Assembly: GCF_040549485.1 (NCBI RefSeq)
Contig: NZ_JBEPTK010000018.1
Coordinates: 19,805 to 83,804 of the forward strand
Direction of reading: 5' to 3'
Length of the DNA: 64,000 nt
Source of the DNA: Constrictibacter sp. MBR-5
GTDB lineage: Bacteria > Pseudomonadota > Alphaproteobacteria > JAJUGE01
Below are positions 1 to 7,984 of the stretch, in pieces (position 1 is the first letter of the stretch; every line of letters begins with the position of its first letter). The position numbers and the translations under genes are program-made. The notes under the pieces were generated by a model. That model ran no database searches, was not told where the DNA came from, and worked only from the letters and a program-made list of their open reading frames with translations.

Positions 1-91
1 AATCCTCGTCTATATCAGGAAGCGGGATGTCCCGGGCTTCGATCCGCCGGACCCCGGTCTGCACCATCGCCATCGTCTTCTTGGGCAACAT
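1..91 (-). CDS. Zinc-dependent alcohol dehydrogenase family protein, N-terminal fragment cut by window edge
   Basis: On the minus strand an ATG at 91 follows a good ribosome binding site (GAGGGACAGGAA). It opens a frame that stays open for 30 codons to the window edge. The peptide begins MLPKKTMAMVQTGVRRIEAR and continues into RDIPLPDIDED, which resembles the first strand of medium-chain zinc alcohol/threonine dehydrogenases, where 'KAMV...G...LE.RDIP.P.I' precedes the catalytic zinc cysteines. The gene is divergent from the catabolic operon starting at 249, and the shared intergenic region holds a putative TetR operator. It could oxidise an alcohol intermediate of the same pathway. The zinc ligands lie outside the window, so the call rests on the N-terminal pattern and context only. 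Confidence 0.5.
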   Translation of the reverse strand, partial: MLPKKTMAMVQTGVRRIEARDIPLPDIDED

Positions 92-147
92 TTCCTGTCC
101 CTCGCCCGCCCCGGAAGGCTCTCCTGGAATGGCTTTTGTGGCCAAAT

Positions 148-165
148 CTATCGAACGCTAGGTAG
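148..165. promoter_or_regulatory. Putative TetR operator (imperfect copy)
   Basis: The 18-bp sequence CTATCGAACGCTAGGTAG has a right half, TAGGTAG, identical to that of the perfect palindrome CTACCTA-N4-TAGGTAG upstream of the TetR gene (13349-13366). Its left half matches at five of seven positions, and the four-base spacer is kept. It lies between the divergent alcohol dehydrogenase and the CMD/acyl-CoA dehydrogenase operon, where a repressor could control both. Binding by the TetR protein at 13384 is an inference. Confidence 0.5.
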
Positions 166-248
166 AACGGCAATGAGGATTGGAGTATTCTTCCTCGTGG
201 ATCCACGGCGCTCCACCATACAACCCGCAGGTTTGAGGAAAGGGCCCT

Positions 249-830
249 ATGAGACAGCCCGAAGCAAGAATCCCGCTGCTCGGCGAAGACGACGCGCGCC
301 AGCTCGGCAAGGATCACGGGGTGCCCTCGTCCATGGCGCCGCTCAACGTCTTCCGGGCCATGCTTAACCACCCGGTGATGGCGGCCTCGGTCGGCAGCCT
401 GCTCGCAAACCTGCTCTACAAGGCCAACAAGCTCGACGGCTCGCTGCGCGAGCTCATCATCATGCGGATCGGCTGGCGGACCGGTGCGGTGTACGAATGG
501 ACCCAGCATTGGCGGGTCTGTATGAACATGAACATCGACCCGGACCTGGTGCTGGCCGTCCGCGACTGGCGCAATGCCTCCGCCCTGACCGAGGCGCAAA
601 TGGCGGTTCTTGCCGCCACCGACGAGACGCTGGAACAGGGCAGGATCTCCGACGCCACCTGGGCGGAATGCTGCAGGCATCTGGCGACTCAGGAAGAGCG
701 CATCGAGATGGTGCTGGCCATCAGTAACTGGCGCACGTTCTCCGAACTTCTGCAAAGCCTGAGAATTCCGCTGGAGGACGGAGTCGAAGCGTGGCCACCG
801 GACGGCAAGAAGCCGCCGGCTGCCGGATGA
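249..830 (+). CDS. Carboxymuconolactone decarboxylase (CMD/AhpD-fold) family protein
   Basis: This 193-residue protein has the CMD-family core: RELIIMRIGWRTGAVYEW followed by TQHW at about residues 68-89. That is the 'RE..I.R......YEW..H' version common in proteins linked to aromatic or terpenoid catabolism. The AhpD-type CxxC redox pair is absent, so peroxidase activity like that of AhpD is unlikely. A second helical half follows (residues 110-170). The ATG has a GAGGAAAGGGCCCT ribosome binding region. It is the first gene of a tightly packed operon, 28 bases before an acyl-CoA dehydrogenase. Its substrate cannot be read from the sequence; a decarboxylation or isomerisation step on a pathway intermediate is an inference. 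Confidence 0.8.
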   Translation: MRQPEARIPLLGEDDARQLGKDHGVPSSMAPLNVFRAMLNHPVMAASVGSLLANLLYKANKLDGSLRELIIMRIGWRTGAVYEWTQHWRVCMNMNIDPDLVLAVRDWRNASALTEAQMAVLAATDETLEQGRISDATWAECCRHLATQEERIEMVLAISNWRTFSELLQSLRIPLEDGVEAWPPDGKKPPAAG

Positions 831-858
831 AGCACTCTCAGACTTAAGGACGGGCGAA

Positions 859-2070
859 ATGGATCTGGAATACTCCGACCGCCACAAAGCACTCCAGCAG
901 GAAGTGCGCGAGTTCGCAGCCAAGGAAGGGCACCTGTCGCCCAAGTCCGGGGGCGGCCGCAAGCGCCCCGACCGGAAGACGTTGGACTGGCAGGCGCTCC
1001 TGCTGGAGCGGGGCTATTTCGCCCGTACGATCCCCAAAGAGTACGGCGGCTACGGCGCCGAACCGGATGTGGTCGAGGCGGCGATTATCGCCGACGAGTT
1101 CAACAAGTCGGGACTCCATCCCGGCATCATGAACCAGGGCATCAGCATGCTGGTGCCGACATTGCTCGAAGTCGGCCGCGAGGACCAGAAAAAGCAGTGG
1201 GTTGAGACGACCATTCGCGGCGAGACCATCTGGTGCCAGGGCTATTCGGAGCCGGGCTCCGGCAGCGACCTGGCCGCGGCCCGCACCAGGGCCGACCTGG
1301 ATGGCGACCACTTCGTGGTCAACGGCCAGAAGATCTGGACTTCCTCGGCCCACTATGCCGACATGATGTTCCTGCTCTGCCGGACCGAGCAGGACAAGCC
1401 GAAGCACGAGGGCCTGTCCTACCTGCTGCTGTCGATGAAGACGCCTGGGATCGAAGTGCGTCCGCTGACCACCATGACGGGCCGGGCCGAGTTCAACGAG
1501 ACCTTCTTCACCGACGTGCACGTGCCGGCCGACCAGATCGTCATGGGCCGGGGCGACGGCTGGCGCGTCGCCAACGTCACGCTGAAGTACGAGCGAATGC
1601 TGCTGGGCGACCCCAACAAGCTTCTGTATCGACTGAGCAGAATTCGCGACTCGATGGAGCGCACCGAGGTGGACGGCATCCGGATGCTGGACGTGCCGGA
1701 ATACCGCGACCGACTGCTGAAGCTGCAGGGCGAGGCGCTCGCCTGGAAGTATCATGGCATGCGCCTGCTGACCGACATGGGGGACGGCGTCGATTCCGGC
1801 GTGCGCCGCCTAATCGTCAAGTATGTGGGCACAATGATGGGCCACCGCCTGTCGTCGCTGGCCGTGGACGTGCTGGGCGCCGCCGGTCTCCGCTACGATC
1901 CGAAGGGAGAGGACAAGGACGATGACGAGGCAACGACCTGGCATATCGATTACATGTACGACATCGGCCTGATCATCGGCGGCGGCACCTCCCAGGTCCA
2001 GAAGAACATCATCGGCGAGCGCGGCCTCGGCCTGCCGCGCGAGCCGAAATTGCAAGCGACGGCGAGGTAG
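859..2070 (+). CDS. Acyl-CoA dehydrogenase family protein (larger subunit of a likely pair)
   Basis: This 403-residue flavoprotein should dehydrogenate an acyl-CoA at the alpha-beta bond. It contains the family signature WCQGYSEPGSGSDLAA (about residues 125-140), the FAD/substrate segment NGQKIWTSSAHYADMM, and a C-terminal FAD-binding helix ending IGGGTSQVQKNIIGERGLGLP, so the fold is complete. The next gene, four bases downstream, is a second and smaller acyl-CoA dehydrogenase. Adjacent 400/360-residue pairs are typical of the heteromeric dehydrogenases that act on bulky steroid-type CoA esters (ChsE1-ChsE2 and relatives). The actual substrate is inferred only from the neighbours: an Ltp2-like protein, DUF35, MaoC pairs and monooxygenases. 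An ATG with GGACGGGCGAA upstream supports the start. Confidence 0.88.
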   Translation: MDLEYSDRHKALQQEVREFAAKEGHLSPKSGGGRKRPDRKTLDWQALLLERGYFARTIPKEYGGYGAEPDVVEAAIIADEFNKSGLHPGIMNQGISMLVPTLLEVGREDQKKQWVETTIRGETIWCQGYSEPGSGSDLAAARTRADLDGDHFVVNGQKIWTSSAHYADMMFLLCRTEQDKPKHEGLSYLLLSMKTPGIEVRPLTTMTGRAEFNETFFTDVHVPADQIVMGRGDGWRVANVTLKYERMLLGDPNKLLYRLSRIRDSMERTEVDGIRMLDVPEYRDRLLKLQGEALAWKYHGMRLLTDMGDGVDSGVRRLIVKYVGTMMGHRLSSLAVDVLGAAGLRYDPKGEDKDDDEATTWHIDYMYDIGLIIGGGTSQVQKNIIGERGLGLPREPKLQATAR

Positions 2071-2074
2071 GGTC

Positions 2075-3163
2075 ATGCGCTTCGGACTTTCCGACGAACA
2101 GAAGATGCTCGATGAATCCGTCCGGGGTATCCTCGCCCGGATTCTTCCGCTGGACGAGATTCGGCGCATTGCGGCCGACGGCACCGGCTACGACGCGGCC
2201 CTCGCCGGCAGTCTGGTCGAACAGGGCGTAGGCGGCCTGGTCGTACCGGAAGAGCACGGTGGCGTCGGGCTGGGCATGGTGGAGGCCGTCGTCGTGGCCG
2301 AAGCCCTCGGCCATGCCGCCGCGCCGTTCGGCTTTGCCGGGGCCTGCGTCATGGCGCCGCTCGCCATCGCGAAAGCTGGCGACGGCGGCACGCGGTCTGA
2401 GCTGCTGGGCGGCATCGCCGCAGGCGAGCGCCGGGTGGCGGTGGACTTCTCGGCGCTGGCGGGCACCACCGGCGCCGCCAAGCTCCGGCTCGACGGAAGC
2501 CGCCTCTCCGGCACCGTCCAGAACCTGCTGGACCCGGGCGCGGCCACCGACCTCCTGCTGGCGCTCGGCGACGGCCGCATGGCGCTGGTCGCCGCCGATG
2601 CCGCAGGCGTCTCCCTAGAACTGCGCAGGACGGTCGACAGAACCCGGCCGCTTGGCGCCGCCACCTTCGATGGGGTGGAGGCCAGGCTACTCCAGGCGGG
2701 CGGCAGCGCAGTGTCGAAAGACGTGCTGCAGGCGGGCCGGCTGATGATTGCCGCCGACTCGCTTGGTGCGGGTCAGCGCATGATCGACCGGGCGGTCGCC
2801 TATGCCAACGAGCGTGAGCAGTTCGGGCGTAAGATAGGCAGCTTCCAGGCAGTCAAGCACATTTGCTCCGAAATGGTGAGCATGCTGGAGCCCTGCCGTT
2901 CGCTGATCTGGTATGCGGGCTATGCCCGTGAGCACGGGATGGAGGACGCGTCGCTGACCATCCTTCATGCGAAATCGCATCTGGGCGAAGCCACGCGCGA
3001 GGTCTCGCGCATGGCGACGGAGGTACACGGCGGCATGGGCTTCACCGACCTGCTCGGCCTGCACTACTGGTTCAAGCGCATCACCTTCGACCGCCAGGTG
3101 CTGGGCGGGCCGGAGCGGTGCCGGAGCGAAGCCGCGACCCTGCAAGGCTGGACCGCGGCGTGA
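2075..3163 (+). CDS. Acyl-CoA dehydrogenase family protein (smaller subunit of a likely pair)
   Basis: This 362-residue protein has the acyl-CoA dehydrogenase fold: an N-terminal helical domain, a divergent beta domain (residues about 115-210) and a C-terminal domain with REQFGRKIGSFQAVKHICSE, which carries the arginine/phenylalanine FAD-contact motif. A conserved segment with EVHGGMGFTDLLGLH follows. The middle domain lacks the strong 'TEPxxGSD' signature seen in the upstream partner. That pattern fits the second subunit of heteromeric dehydrogenases, where only one subunit has a full active site. It starts five bases after the preceding stop, so the two are translationally coupled. The pairing is inferred from adjacency and size. 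Confidence 0.85.
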   Translation: MRFGLSDEQKMLDESVRGILARILPLDEIRRIAADGTGYDAALAGSLVEQGVGGLVVPEEHGGVGLGMVEAVVVAEALGHAAAPFGFAGACVMAPLAIAKAGDGGTRSELLGGIAAGERRVAVDFSALAGTTGAAKLRLDGSRLSGTVQNLLDPGAATDLLLALGDGRMALVAADAAGVSLELRRTVDRTRPLGAATFDGVEARLLQAGGSAVSKDVLQAGRLMIAADSLGAGQRMIDRAVAYANEREQFGRKIGSFQAVKHICSEMVSMLEPCRSLIWYAGYAREHGMEDASLTILHAKSHLGEATREVSRMATEVHGGMGFTDLLGLHYWFKRITFDRQVLGGPERCRSEAATLQGWTAA

Positions 3164-3253
3164 CGTCTGGCGTGTGCCGGTTTGCTGCTCGGACCGCAGG
3201 TCCCGCAAACCCGCTCATCCGCCATAACCACTTTCTGACGAATGGAGGAAACC

Positions 3254-4408
3254 TTGCCGAACAACTTGTCTGAGAAATGCGCGATCAGCGGCATCGGCGA
3301 AACCGCCTATGTGCGCGGCTCGGGCAAAAGCGAGACCGCGCTCCAGATGGAAGCATCGCTGAGGGCGATCGCCGATGCGGGCCTCAGCCCGAAAGACATC
3401 GACGGCGTCATCCCCTACGCCACGGGCTCTGCAGTAGCGGAGGACTTCATCACCAACTTCGGCATCGCCGACCTGCGCCTATCGGCGACGACGCCGCTCG
3501 GCGGGGCCAGCTGCTTGGCTGCGGTGCAGCTCGCCGTGGGCGCCATCGTCGCGGGCATCGCCCACCACGTGCTGATCCCGATCGGCCGTAACGGCTATTC
3601 CGGCGCCCGCATCGGCAGCCGCGTGCAGCAGCTGCCGCAGTTCCGCACCGTTGGCGAGTTCGAGATGCCGCTCGGCCAGATGGCGCCGGCCCAGCTCTAC
3701 GCCCACATGGCGCGGCGCCATATGGAGATGTTCGGCACCAAGAGCGAGCACTTCGGCAAGATCGCGGTGACCGTCCGCGAACATGCGACGATGAACGATA
3801 ACGCGCTGATGACCGAACCGCTGACCCTGGAGCAGCACCAAGCCGCCCGGATGATCTCCGACCCGCTGCGGCTGTTCGACTGCTGCCTGGAAAGCGACGG
3901 CGGTGCAGCCGTCGTCGTCAGCAGCAGCGAACGCGCCCGCGACCTGAAGTCGCAACCGATCTATATCATGGGCATTGCCGAAGGCCACCCGGACTCGCCG
4001 AGCGCCATCACCCAGCGCCCGGACATTACCACGCTCGGTACCGCGAAAGCCGCGCCGCGCGCCTTCGGCATGGCCGGCGTCGACCGCAAGGACATCGACG
4101 TTGCGGAAATCTATGACTGCTTCACGTACATCGTTCTCTGCCAGCTGGAAGACCTCGGCTTCTGCAAAAAGGGCGAAGGCGGCGACTTCGTCGCCAGCAC
4201 CTCCCTCGGACTCGACGGCCCCATGCCGATCAACACCCATGGCGGCCTGCTCTCACAAGCGCACATTATCGGCATGAATCACATCGTCGAGCTGGTTAAG
4301 CAACTGCGCGGCCAGGGCGGCAAGACGCAGGTCCAGGACGCGAAGATCGGCCTCGTCACCGGTTATGGCGATATGGGTGACGGCGGCGTCGCCATCATGC
4401 GGGCCTAA
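3254..4408 (+). CDS. Thiolase-fold protein of the SCP2/Ltp2 (lipid-transfer, retro-aldolase) type
   Basis: This protein of about 384 residues has the thiolase fold. The segment GGASCLAAVQLA places glycine, not cysteine, at the usual catalytic nucleophile position; that alignment was made by eye. The C-terminal half has EIYDCFTYIVLCQLEDLGFC and NTHGGLLSQAH, motifs typical of Ltp2-like proteins that cleave steroid side-chain aldols, rather than true thiolases. The DUF35 protein expected as partner follows directly. A TTG at 3254 with GGAGGAA five bases upstream is the preferred start. An in-frame ATG at 3242 lies inside that ribosome binding site and is less likely. Retro-aldol or thiolytic cleavage of a CoA ester is the likely role. 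Confidence 0.8.
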   Translation: MPNNLSEKCAISGIGETAYVRGSGKSETALQMEASLRAIADAGLSPKDIDGVIPYATGSAVAEDFITNFGIADLRLSATTPLGGASCLAAVQLAVGAIVAGIAHHVLIPIGRNGYSGARIGSRVQQLPQFRTVGEFEMPLGQMAPAQLYAHMARRHMEMFGTKSEHFGKIAVTVREHATMNDNALMTEPLTLEQHQAARMISDPLRLFDCCLESDGGAAVVVSSSERARDLKSQPIYIMGIAEGHPDSPSAITQRPDITTLGTAKAAPRAFGMAGVDRKDIDVAEIYDCFTYIVLCQLEDLGFCKKGEGGDFVASTSLGLDGPMPINTHGGLLSQAHIIGMNHIVELVKQLRGQGGKTQVQDAKIGLVTGYGDMGDGGVAIMRA

Positions 4409-4428
4409 GCCAGGAGGCACTGAGAAAT

Positions 4429-4830
4429 ATGGAAATCGAACGAGTTCGCCCATCGCCCAACGAGGACACCAAGCCTTATTGGGCCGGCCTGAAGGAAGGC
4501 CGCCTACTGCTCCAGAAGTGCGGCGACTGCGGCACGATCCGTCACTATCCGCGCCAAGTGTGCGACAAGTGCTTCTCCATGGAAGTGGAGTGGATCGAAT
4601 CCAGCGGCAAGGGCGCGGTCCATAGCTGGACCGTCTCCCACCACGCCTTCCACCCGTCTTTCAGGGGTGACCTGCCGATGACGTTCGTCACTGTGGATAT
4701 GAACGAAGGCGTGCGGGTTGCCGCCCGGCTGCGGGGCAACGACGTCAGGCCGGCCATCGGCATGCCGGTACGGGTCGCGTTCGAGCAACTGGACAGCGAG
4801 CTAACCGTGCCGGTGTTCTGGCCGGCATGA
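4429..4830 (+). CDS. Zn-ribbon OB-fold (DUF35) partner of the thiolase-fold protein
   Basis: This 133-residue protein has a zinc ribbon, KCGDCGTIRHYPRQVCDKC (about residues 26-44), with two CxxC pairs, followed by an OB-fold (SWTVSHHAFHP..., FVTVDMNEGVRVAARL). This is the DUF35 architecture. DUF35 proteins form complexes with thiolase-fold Ltp2 enzymes, polyketide enzymes and HMG-CoA synthase-like enzymes, and are needed for their activity. The gene starts 20 bases after the thiolase-like gene, with AGGAGGCACTGAGAAAT as ribosome binding region, so a stable complex with that product is likely. All four zinc-binding cysteines are present. Confidence 0.88.
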   Translation: MEIERVRPSPNEDTKPYWAGLKEGRLLLQKCGDCGTIRHYPRQVCDKCFSMEVEWIESSGKGAVHSWTVSHHAFHPSFRGDLPMTFVTVDMNEGVRVAARLRGNDVRPAIGMPVRVAFEQLDSELTVPVFWPA

Positions 4831-4952
4831 CCGGCCGCCGCTGCGGCGGCGATCTACCGGCCCTCGCCGGAGGGGCCGGCCCAAGCGCAGTTGTCGGGGC
4901 TCCTGGGCCGCCCGACGGCCTGCCCAGAGGGACAACGAGAAGAGGTGACACT

Positions 4953-6656
4953 ATGACGACCGCAACGGACCGACAATCCGGTCAAGGCGACTTCGACGCA
5001 CTGATCGTGGGCGCCGGCTTCTCCGGCCTGTATCAGTTGCATTGCCTGCGAGACCGGCTAGGCATGAAAGCCCGGGTGCTGGAAGCCGCGGACGGCGTGG
5101 GCGGCACTTGGTATTGGAACCGCTATCCCGGCGCGCGGTGCGACTCCGAAAGCCACTCGTACTGCTTCTATTTCTCCAGCGAGCTGGTGGACGAATGGGA
5201 ATGGTCGGAGCGCTACCCACAGCAGCCGGAGGTCATGCGCTATCTGAACTTCGTAGCGGACAGGCTGGACTTGAAGCGGGACATCCAGTTCAAGGCGCGG
5301 GTGACCGTCGCGCGCTATGACGAGGCCGCCAATCTCTGGCGGGTCGCCACCGAAGGGGGCGAGGAGTACTCCGCCAGATTTCTGATCGCCGCCGTCGGCT
5401 GCCTTTCCAGCGCGAACGTGCCGGACATCCCCGGCCTGGAGAGCTTTCAGGGCGCCTGGTACCATACCGGCAAGTGGCCGCACGACGGGGTCGACTTCAC
5501 CGGGAAGCGTGTCGGCCAAATCGGCACCGGTTCGACCGGAATCCAGGCTGCTCCGGTCATCGCCGAGACCGCCCGGCACCTGACCATTTTTCAGCGCACG
5601 CCGAACTACAGCGTGCCGGCCCGGAACAAGCCGCTGACGGCGGAATTTAGGGAGTGGGTGCGCAAGAACAAGCGGGAAATCCGGGATACCATGCGCGACA
5701 CACCCAACGGCCACCCCTTCCGCATCGTCAAGCGCAAGGCGTTCGATGTCTCGGACGAGGAACGCCGCCGGATCTACGAGGAAGCCTGGGAAGTGGGCGG
5801 CCTGCGCTTCCGCGGAAATTTCCAGGACCTGCTGGTCGACAAGGCGGCCAACGACACGGCCGCCGAGTTCATCAAGAACAAGATCCGCGAGATCGTGAAA
5901 GACCCGAAAACGGCGGAAGTGCTCGCCGATATCGACCATCCTTACGCCGCCAAGCGGCCGCCCATCGACACCGGCTACTTCGAAATCTTCAACCGCGACA
6001 ATGTCGATCTGGTCAATATCAGGGCGAACCTGATCGAGCGGATCACGCCGAAGGGCATCAAGACGCGGGACCGCGAATACGAACTCGACATCATAGTATT
6101 CGCGACCGGCTTCGACGCCATGACCGGTTCTCTGCTGCGGATGGGCATCATGGGCCGCGACGGCCTGAGCCTGAATGACGCCTGGGCGGCCGGACCGCAC
6201 ACCTATCTGGGGCTGCAGGTGCCGGGTTTCCCGAACCTGTTCACGATAACTGGACCCGGAAGCCCGTCGGTGCTCTGCAACATGCCGGTCGCCATCGAGC
6301 AGCATGTGGAATGGATCACCGACTGCATCGCACGTATGCGGACGCACGACATCGCGACGATCGAGGCCACGCCGGCGGCGACCGAGGACTGGGTCGCACA
6401 CGTCAACGCGGCGGCGAACGCCACGCTGCTGCCGCAGGTGCCGCATTCGTGGTATCTGGGCGCGAACGTGCCAGGCAAGCCGCAGGTATTCATGCCCTAT
6501 ACCGGCGGCATGACCCGCTACCGCGCGATCTGTGATCATATCGCCGCCCAGGGCTATGCCGGATTCGCTTTCCACGGCGGTGCGTCAGTCACTGTCAGAC
6601 CGGAAGGCGAGGCTAGGTTCAAGGCGGCCGACAGCGTCAGCACGCCCGGCGTCTGA
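4953..6656 (+). CDS. Flavin-containing Baeyer-Villiger monooxygenase
   Basis: This 567-residue FAD/NADPH enzyme inserts oxygen next to a carbonyl, turning ketones into esters or lactones. It shows an N-terminal FAD Rossmann motif (GAGFSGLY), the GGTWYWNRYPGARCD motif, the Baeyer-Villiger fingerprint FQGAWYHTGKW (FxGxxxHxxxW) and a second Rossmann motif for NADPH (GTGSTGIQ). A C-terminal ATGFD motif is also present. The frame is open from 4827, but the ATG at 4953 follows AGAGGTGACACT and begins the family-like N-terminus, so that start is chosen. A 122-base GC-rich spacer separates it from the DUF35 gene. A second enzyme of the same type lies at 10118-11758; the two are clearly different proteins. 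Confidence 0.92.
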   Translation: MTTATDRQSGQGDFDALIVGAGFSGLYQLHCLRDRLGMKARVLEAADGVGGTWYWNRYPGARCDSESHSYCFYFSSELVDEWEWSERYPQQPEVMRYLNFVADRLDLKRDIQFKARVTVARYDEAANLWRVATEGGEEYSARFLIAAVGCLSSANVPDIPGLESFQGAWYHTGKWPHDGVDFTGKRVGQIGTGSTGIQAAPVIAETARHLTIFQRTPNYSVPARNKPLTAEFREWVRKNKREIRDTMRDTPNGHPFRIVKRKAFDVSDEERRRIYEEAWEVGGLRFRGNFQDLLVDKAANDTAAEFIKNKIREIVKDPKTAEVLADIDHPYAAKRPPIDTGYFEIFNRDNVDLVNIRANLIERITPKGIKTRDREYELDIIVFATGFDAMTGSLLRMGIMGRDGLSLNDAWAAGPHTYLGLQVPGFPNLFTITGPGSPSVLCNMPVAIEQHVEWITDCIARMRTHDIATIEATPAATEDWVAHVNAAANATLLPQVPHSWYLGANVPGKPQVFMPYTGGMTRYRAICDHIAAQGYAGFAFHGGASVTVRPEGEARFKAADSVSTPGV

Positions 6657-6766
6657 ACCAGACCAGATGTCCGCCTGAGCACGGGGCGACCCGTCTCACG
6701 GTATGCTGGTAACGAGGGCTGCGCCGGATAGGCCTGTGCCGAGCCCCATGCATCGGGAGACGGGTC

Positions 6767-6931
6767 ATGGCGGATCGTATCATCTACGTCCGGCTTGATG
6801 TTCACAAGGAGAGCATCGTTGTCGCGGTGGCCGAGGGCGGCCACCGGGGCGAGGTGCGGGAGCACGGCCGGATCGCGAACACGGCGACGGCGCTGGGGCG
6901 TTTGCTGCGCAACCTCGGCGTGACGGCATGA
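6767..6931 (+). pseudogene. IS110/IS1111-type transposase, N-terminal fragment
   Basis: A 54-residue frame starts [20 protein letters not shown] and ends at a stop after [10 protein letters not shown]. The 'YVGLDVHK.SI.VAVAEG' start and 'GRIANT..AL.RL' continuation are characteristic of the DEDD-type IS1111 branch of IS110 transposases, here with arginine in place of the usual glycine. The catalytic remainder is missing, and the next DNA is an inverted IS3 fragment, so this is a remnant. It lies just after the first monooxygenase gene. Confidence 0.75.
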
Positions 6932-7009
6932 CGCTGCGGTTTTGCTCGAGGCAGGACAGTGCGGTTACGGCACTCAGCGCCGACCGTCGGCCCAGGGATA
7001 GGAGTGCGT

Positions 7010-7425
7010 CGTGGTCGCCCCCTCGCTGATCCTGACGGACACTGTGCTCGTTTTGCGCCTTGTGGGTCCGGATTGCAAATTCGTCCGGGGTGAGGCCGCG
7101 AAGGCTCGTGTTCGGCCGGTGGGCGTTGTAGTCCTTCTTCCATACCTCGATCAGCCGACGAGCGCTCGGCAGGTTGCGGAACATGTGCGCATCGAGGCAC
7201 TCGTCGCGGAAGCGACCGTTCAGGCTCTCGACGAGGCCGTTCTGCATCGGCTTGCCCGGCGCGATGTAGTGCCACTCGACCTGGCTATCTTCCTGCCATT
7301 GCAGGATCGCCCGCGATGTCAGCTCGGTGCCCCCGGATCAAGTCCGGGGTAGGCTGTTGTCGCTGACGACCATGAGGGACGGACCGCGAAGGGCGATGAG
7401 CCCATCGAACTCGCGGGCAAGCCCA
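7010..7425 (-). pseudogene. IS3-family transposase (OrfB) C-terminal remnant, interrupted by a palindrome
   Basis: Read on the minus strand, the segment begins near FDGLIALRGPSLMVVSDN, is interrupted by the palindromic element at 7331-7349, and resumes with [20 protein letters not shown], then [20 protein letters not shown] and a tail with [14 protein letters not shown]. These are the DDE-core aspartate and glutamate regions of IS3-family OrfB. The N-terminal half is absent. The insertion creates an in-frame stop, so no functional product is expected. The downstream limit is approximate because the frame stays open beyond the recognisable homology. Confidence 0.75.
7331..7349. repeat. Short palindromic element inserted in the IS3 remnant
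   Basis: CCCCGGATCAAGTCCGGGG forms a 7-bp stem with a five-base loop. It sits exactly where the transposase should read 'SDNGTELTS', splitting SDN from GTELTS. Motifs of this kind (CCCCGGACTTGATCCGGGG on the other strand) are common dispersed palindromes in alphaproteobacterial genomes; that is stated from general knowledge and was not searched. Confidence 0.6.
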
Positions 7426-7551
7426 CAATACGACTGCGGCATCGAGCGTGCCGGTGAGTCATTCGGGGTGTCTTGTTCGTCGGTTCGGGCGAGCGCCGTC
7501 TTCTGCTGTCGCCCTTTTGCCCTTGGCGTCGAGGAAAGGTTCAGTCAGCAG

Positions 7552-7644
7552 CCACCGGCGCAGAACCGGATGGTCTCGTTCATCGACGCCGTGCAGGGTG
7601 AAGACATGCTTGGATGTGTCGTTGGCGATGCGCTTGATCTCCAT
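7552..7644 (-). pseudogene. IS110-family transposase N-terminal fragment
   Basis: From an ATG at 7644 on the minus strand the peptide MEIKRIANDTSKHVFTLHGV continues DERDHPVLRR. This matches the start of IS110-family transposases ('..GIDLAK.VF..HGVD..G..VLRR'), although the key 'D-L-A-K' is altered to DTSK. The similarity fades after about 30 residues. It is probably one end of an old IS110 copy, different from the one at 15578. Confidence 0.5.
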
Positions 7645-7984
7645 AGCTCTCTTGTTTGTGCTGTGAAGACCAAACATGCTGGCACTCGATGCGGTGGGGC
7701 CGTCCACACCAACACGACTGTCAACGCCGTTGAATCTGCCGTCCTGGCGGACAAGAGGGACCAGGCGGTCGCCGGCCCTCTCAAAGCCCAGGCTGCCGGC
7801 CGCGTCACAGAACGCCAACGGCCGCCGGGCGATGCCCTCGAGCGCAGGTGGGTGGTGGTCAGCTCGCAGTCCTCGACTATCCGGAGCTCGTCGGTATGGC
7901 TCTCGACTGCGATGGCGCGCTTCCGAGTGACGTCCGGCAGGCGGTAGAGTCACCGCCGATCGAGACCGTGCCGTCGTGGCTGAC
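7645..7984. other. Non-coding or decayed stretch without recognisable gene
   Basis: Open frames exist on both strands, but none has a convincing ribosome binding site or a recognisable family. The DNA lies between IS debris and the 3' end of the Nudix gene and is most likely eroded insertion-sequence material. Confidence 0.4.

Noticed and set aside
4831..4952. A terminator between the DUF35 and monooxygenase genes
   Set aside because: GC-rich self-complementary stretches are present, but there is no T-run and the genes look co-directional and possibly co-transcribed.
5058..6575. A 505-codon minus-strand frame
   Set aside because: It is the shadow of the first Baeyer-Villiger gene, whose motifs on the plus strand are unambiguous.
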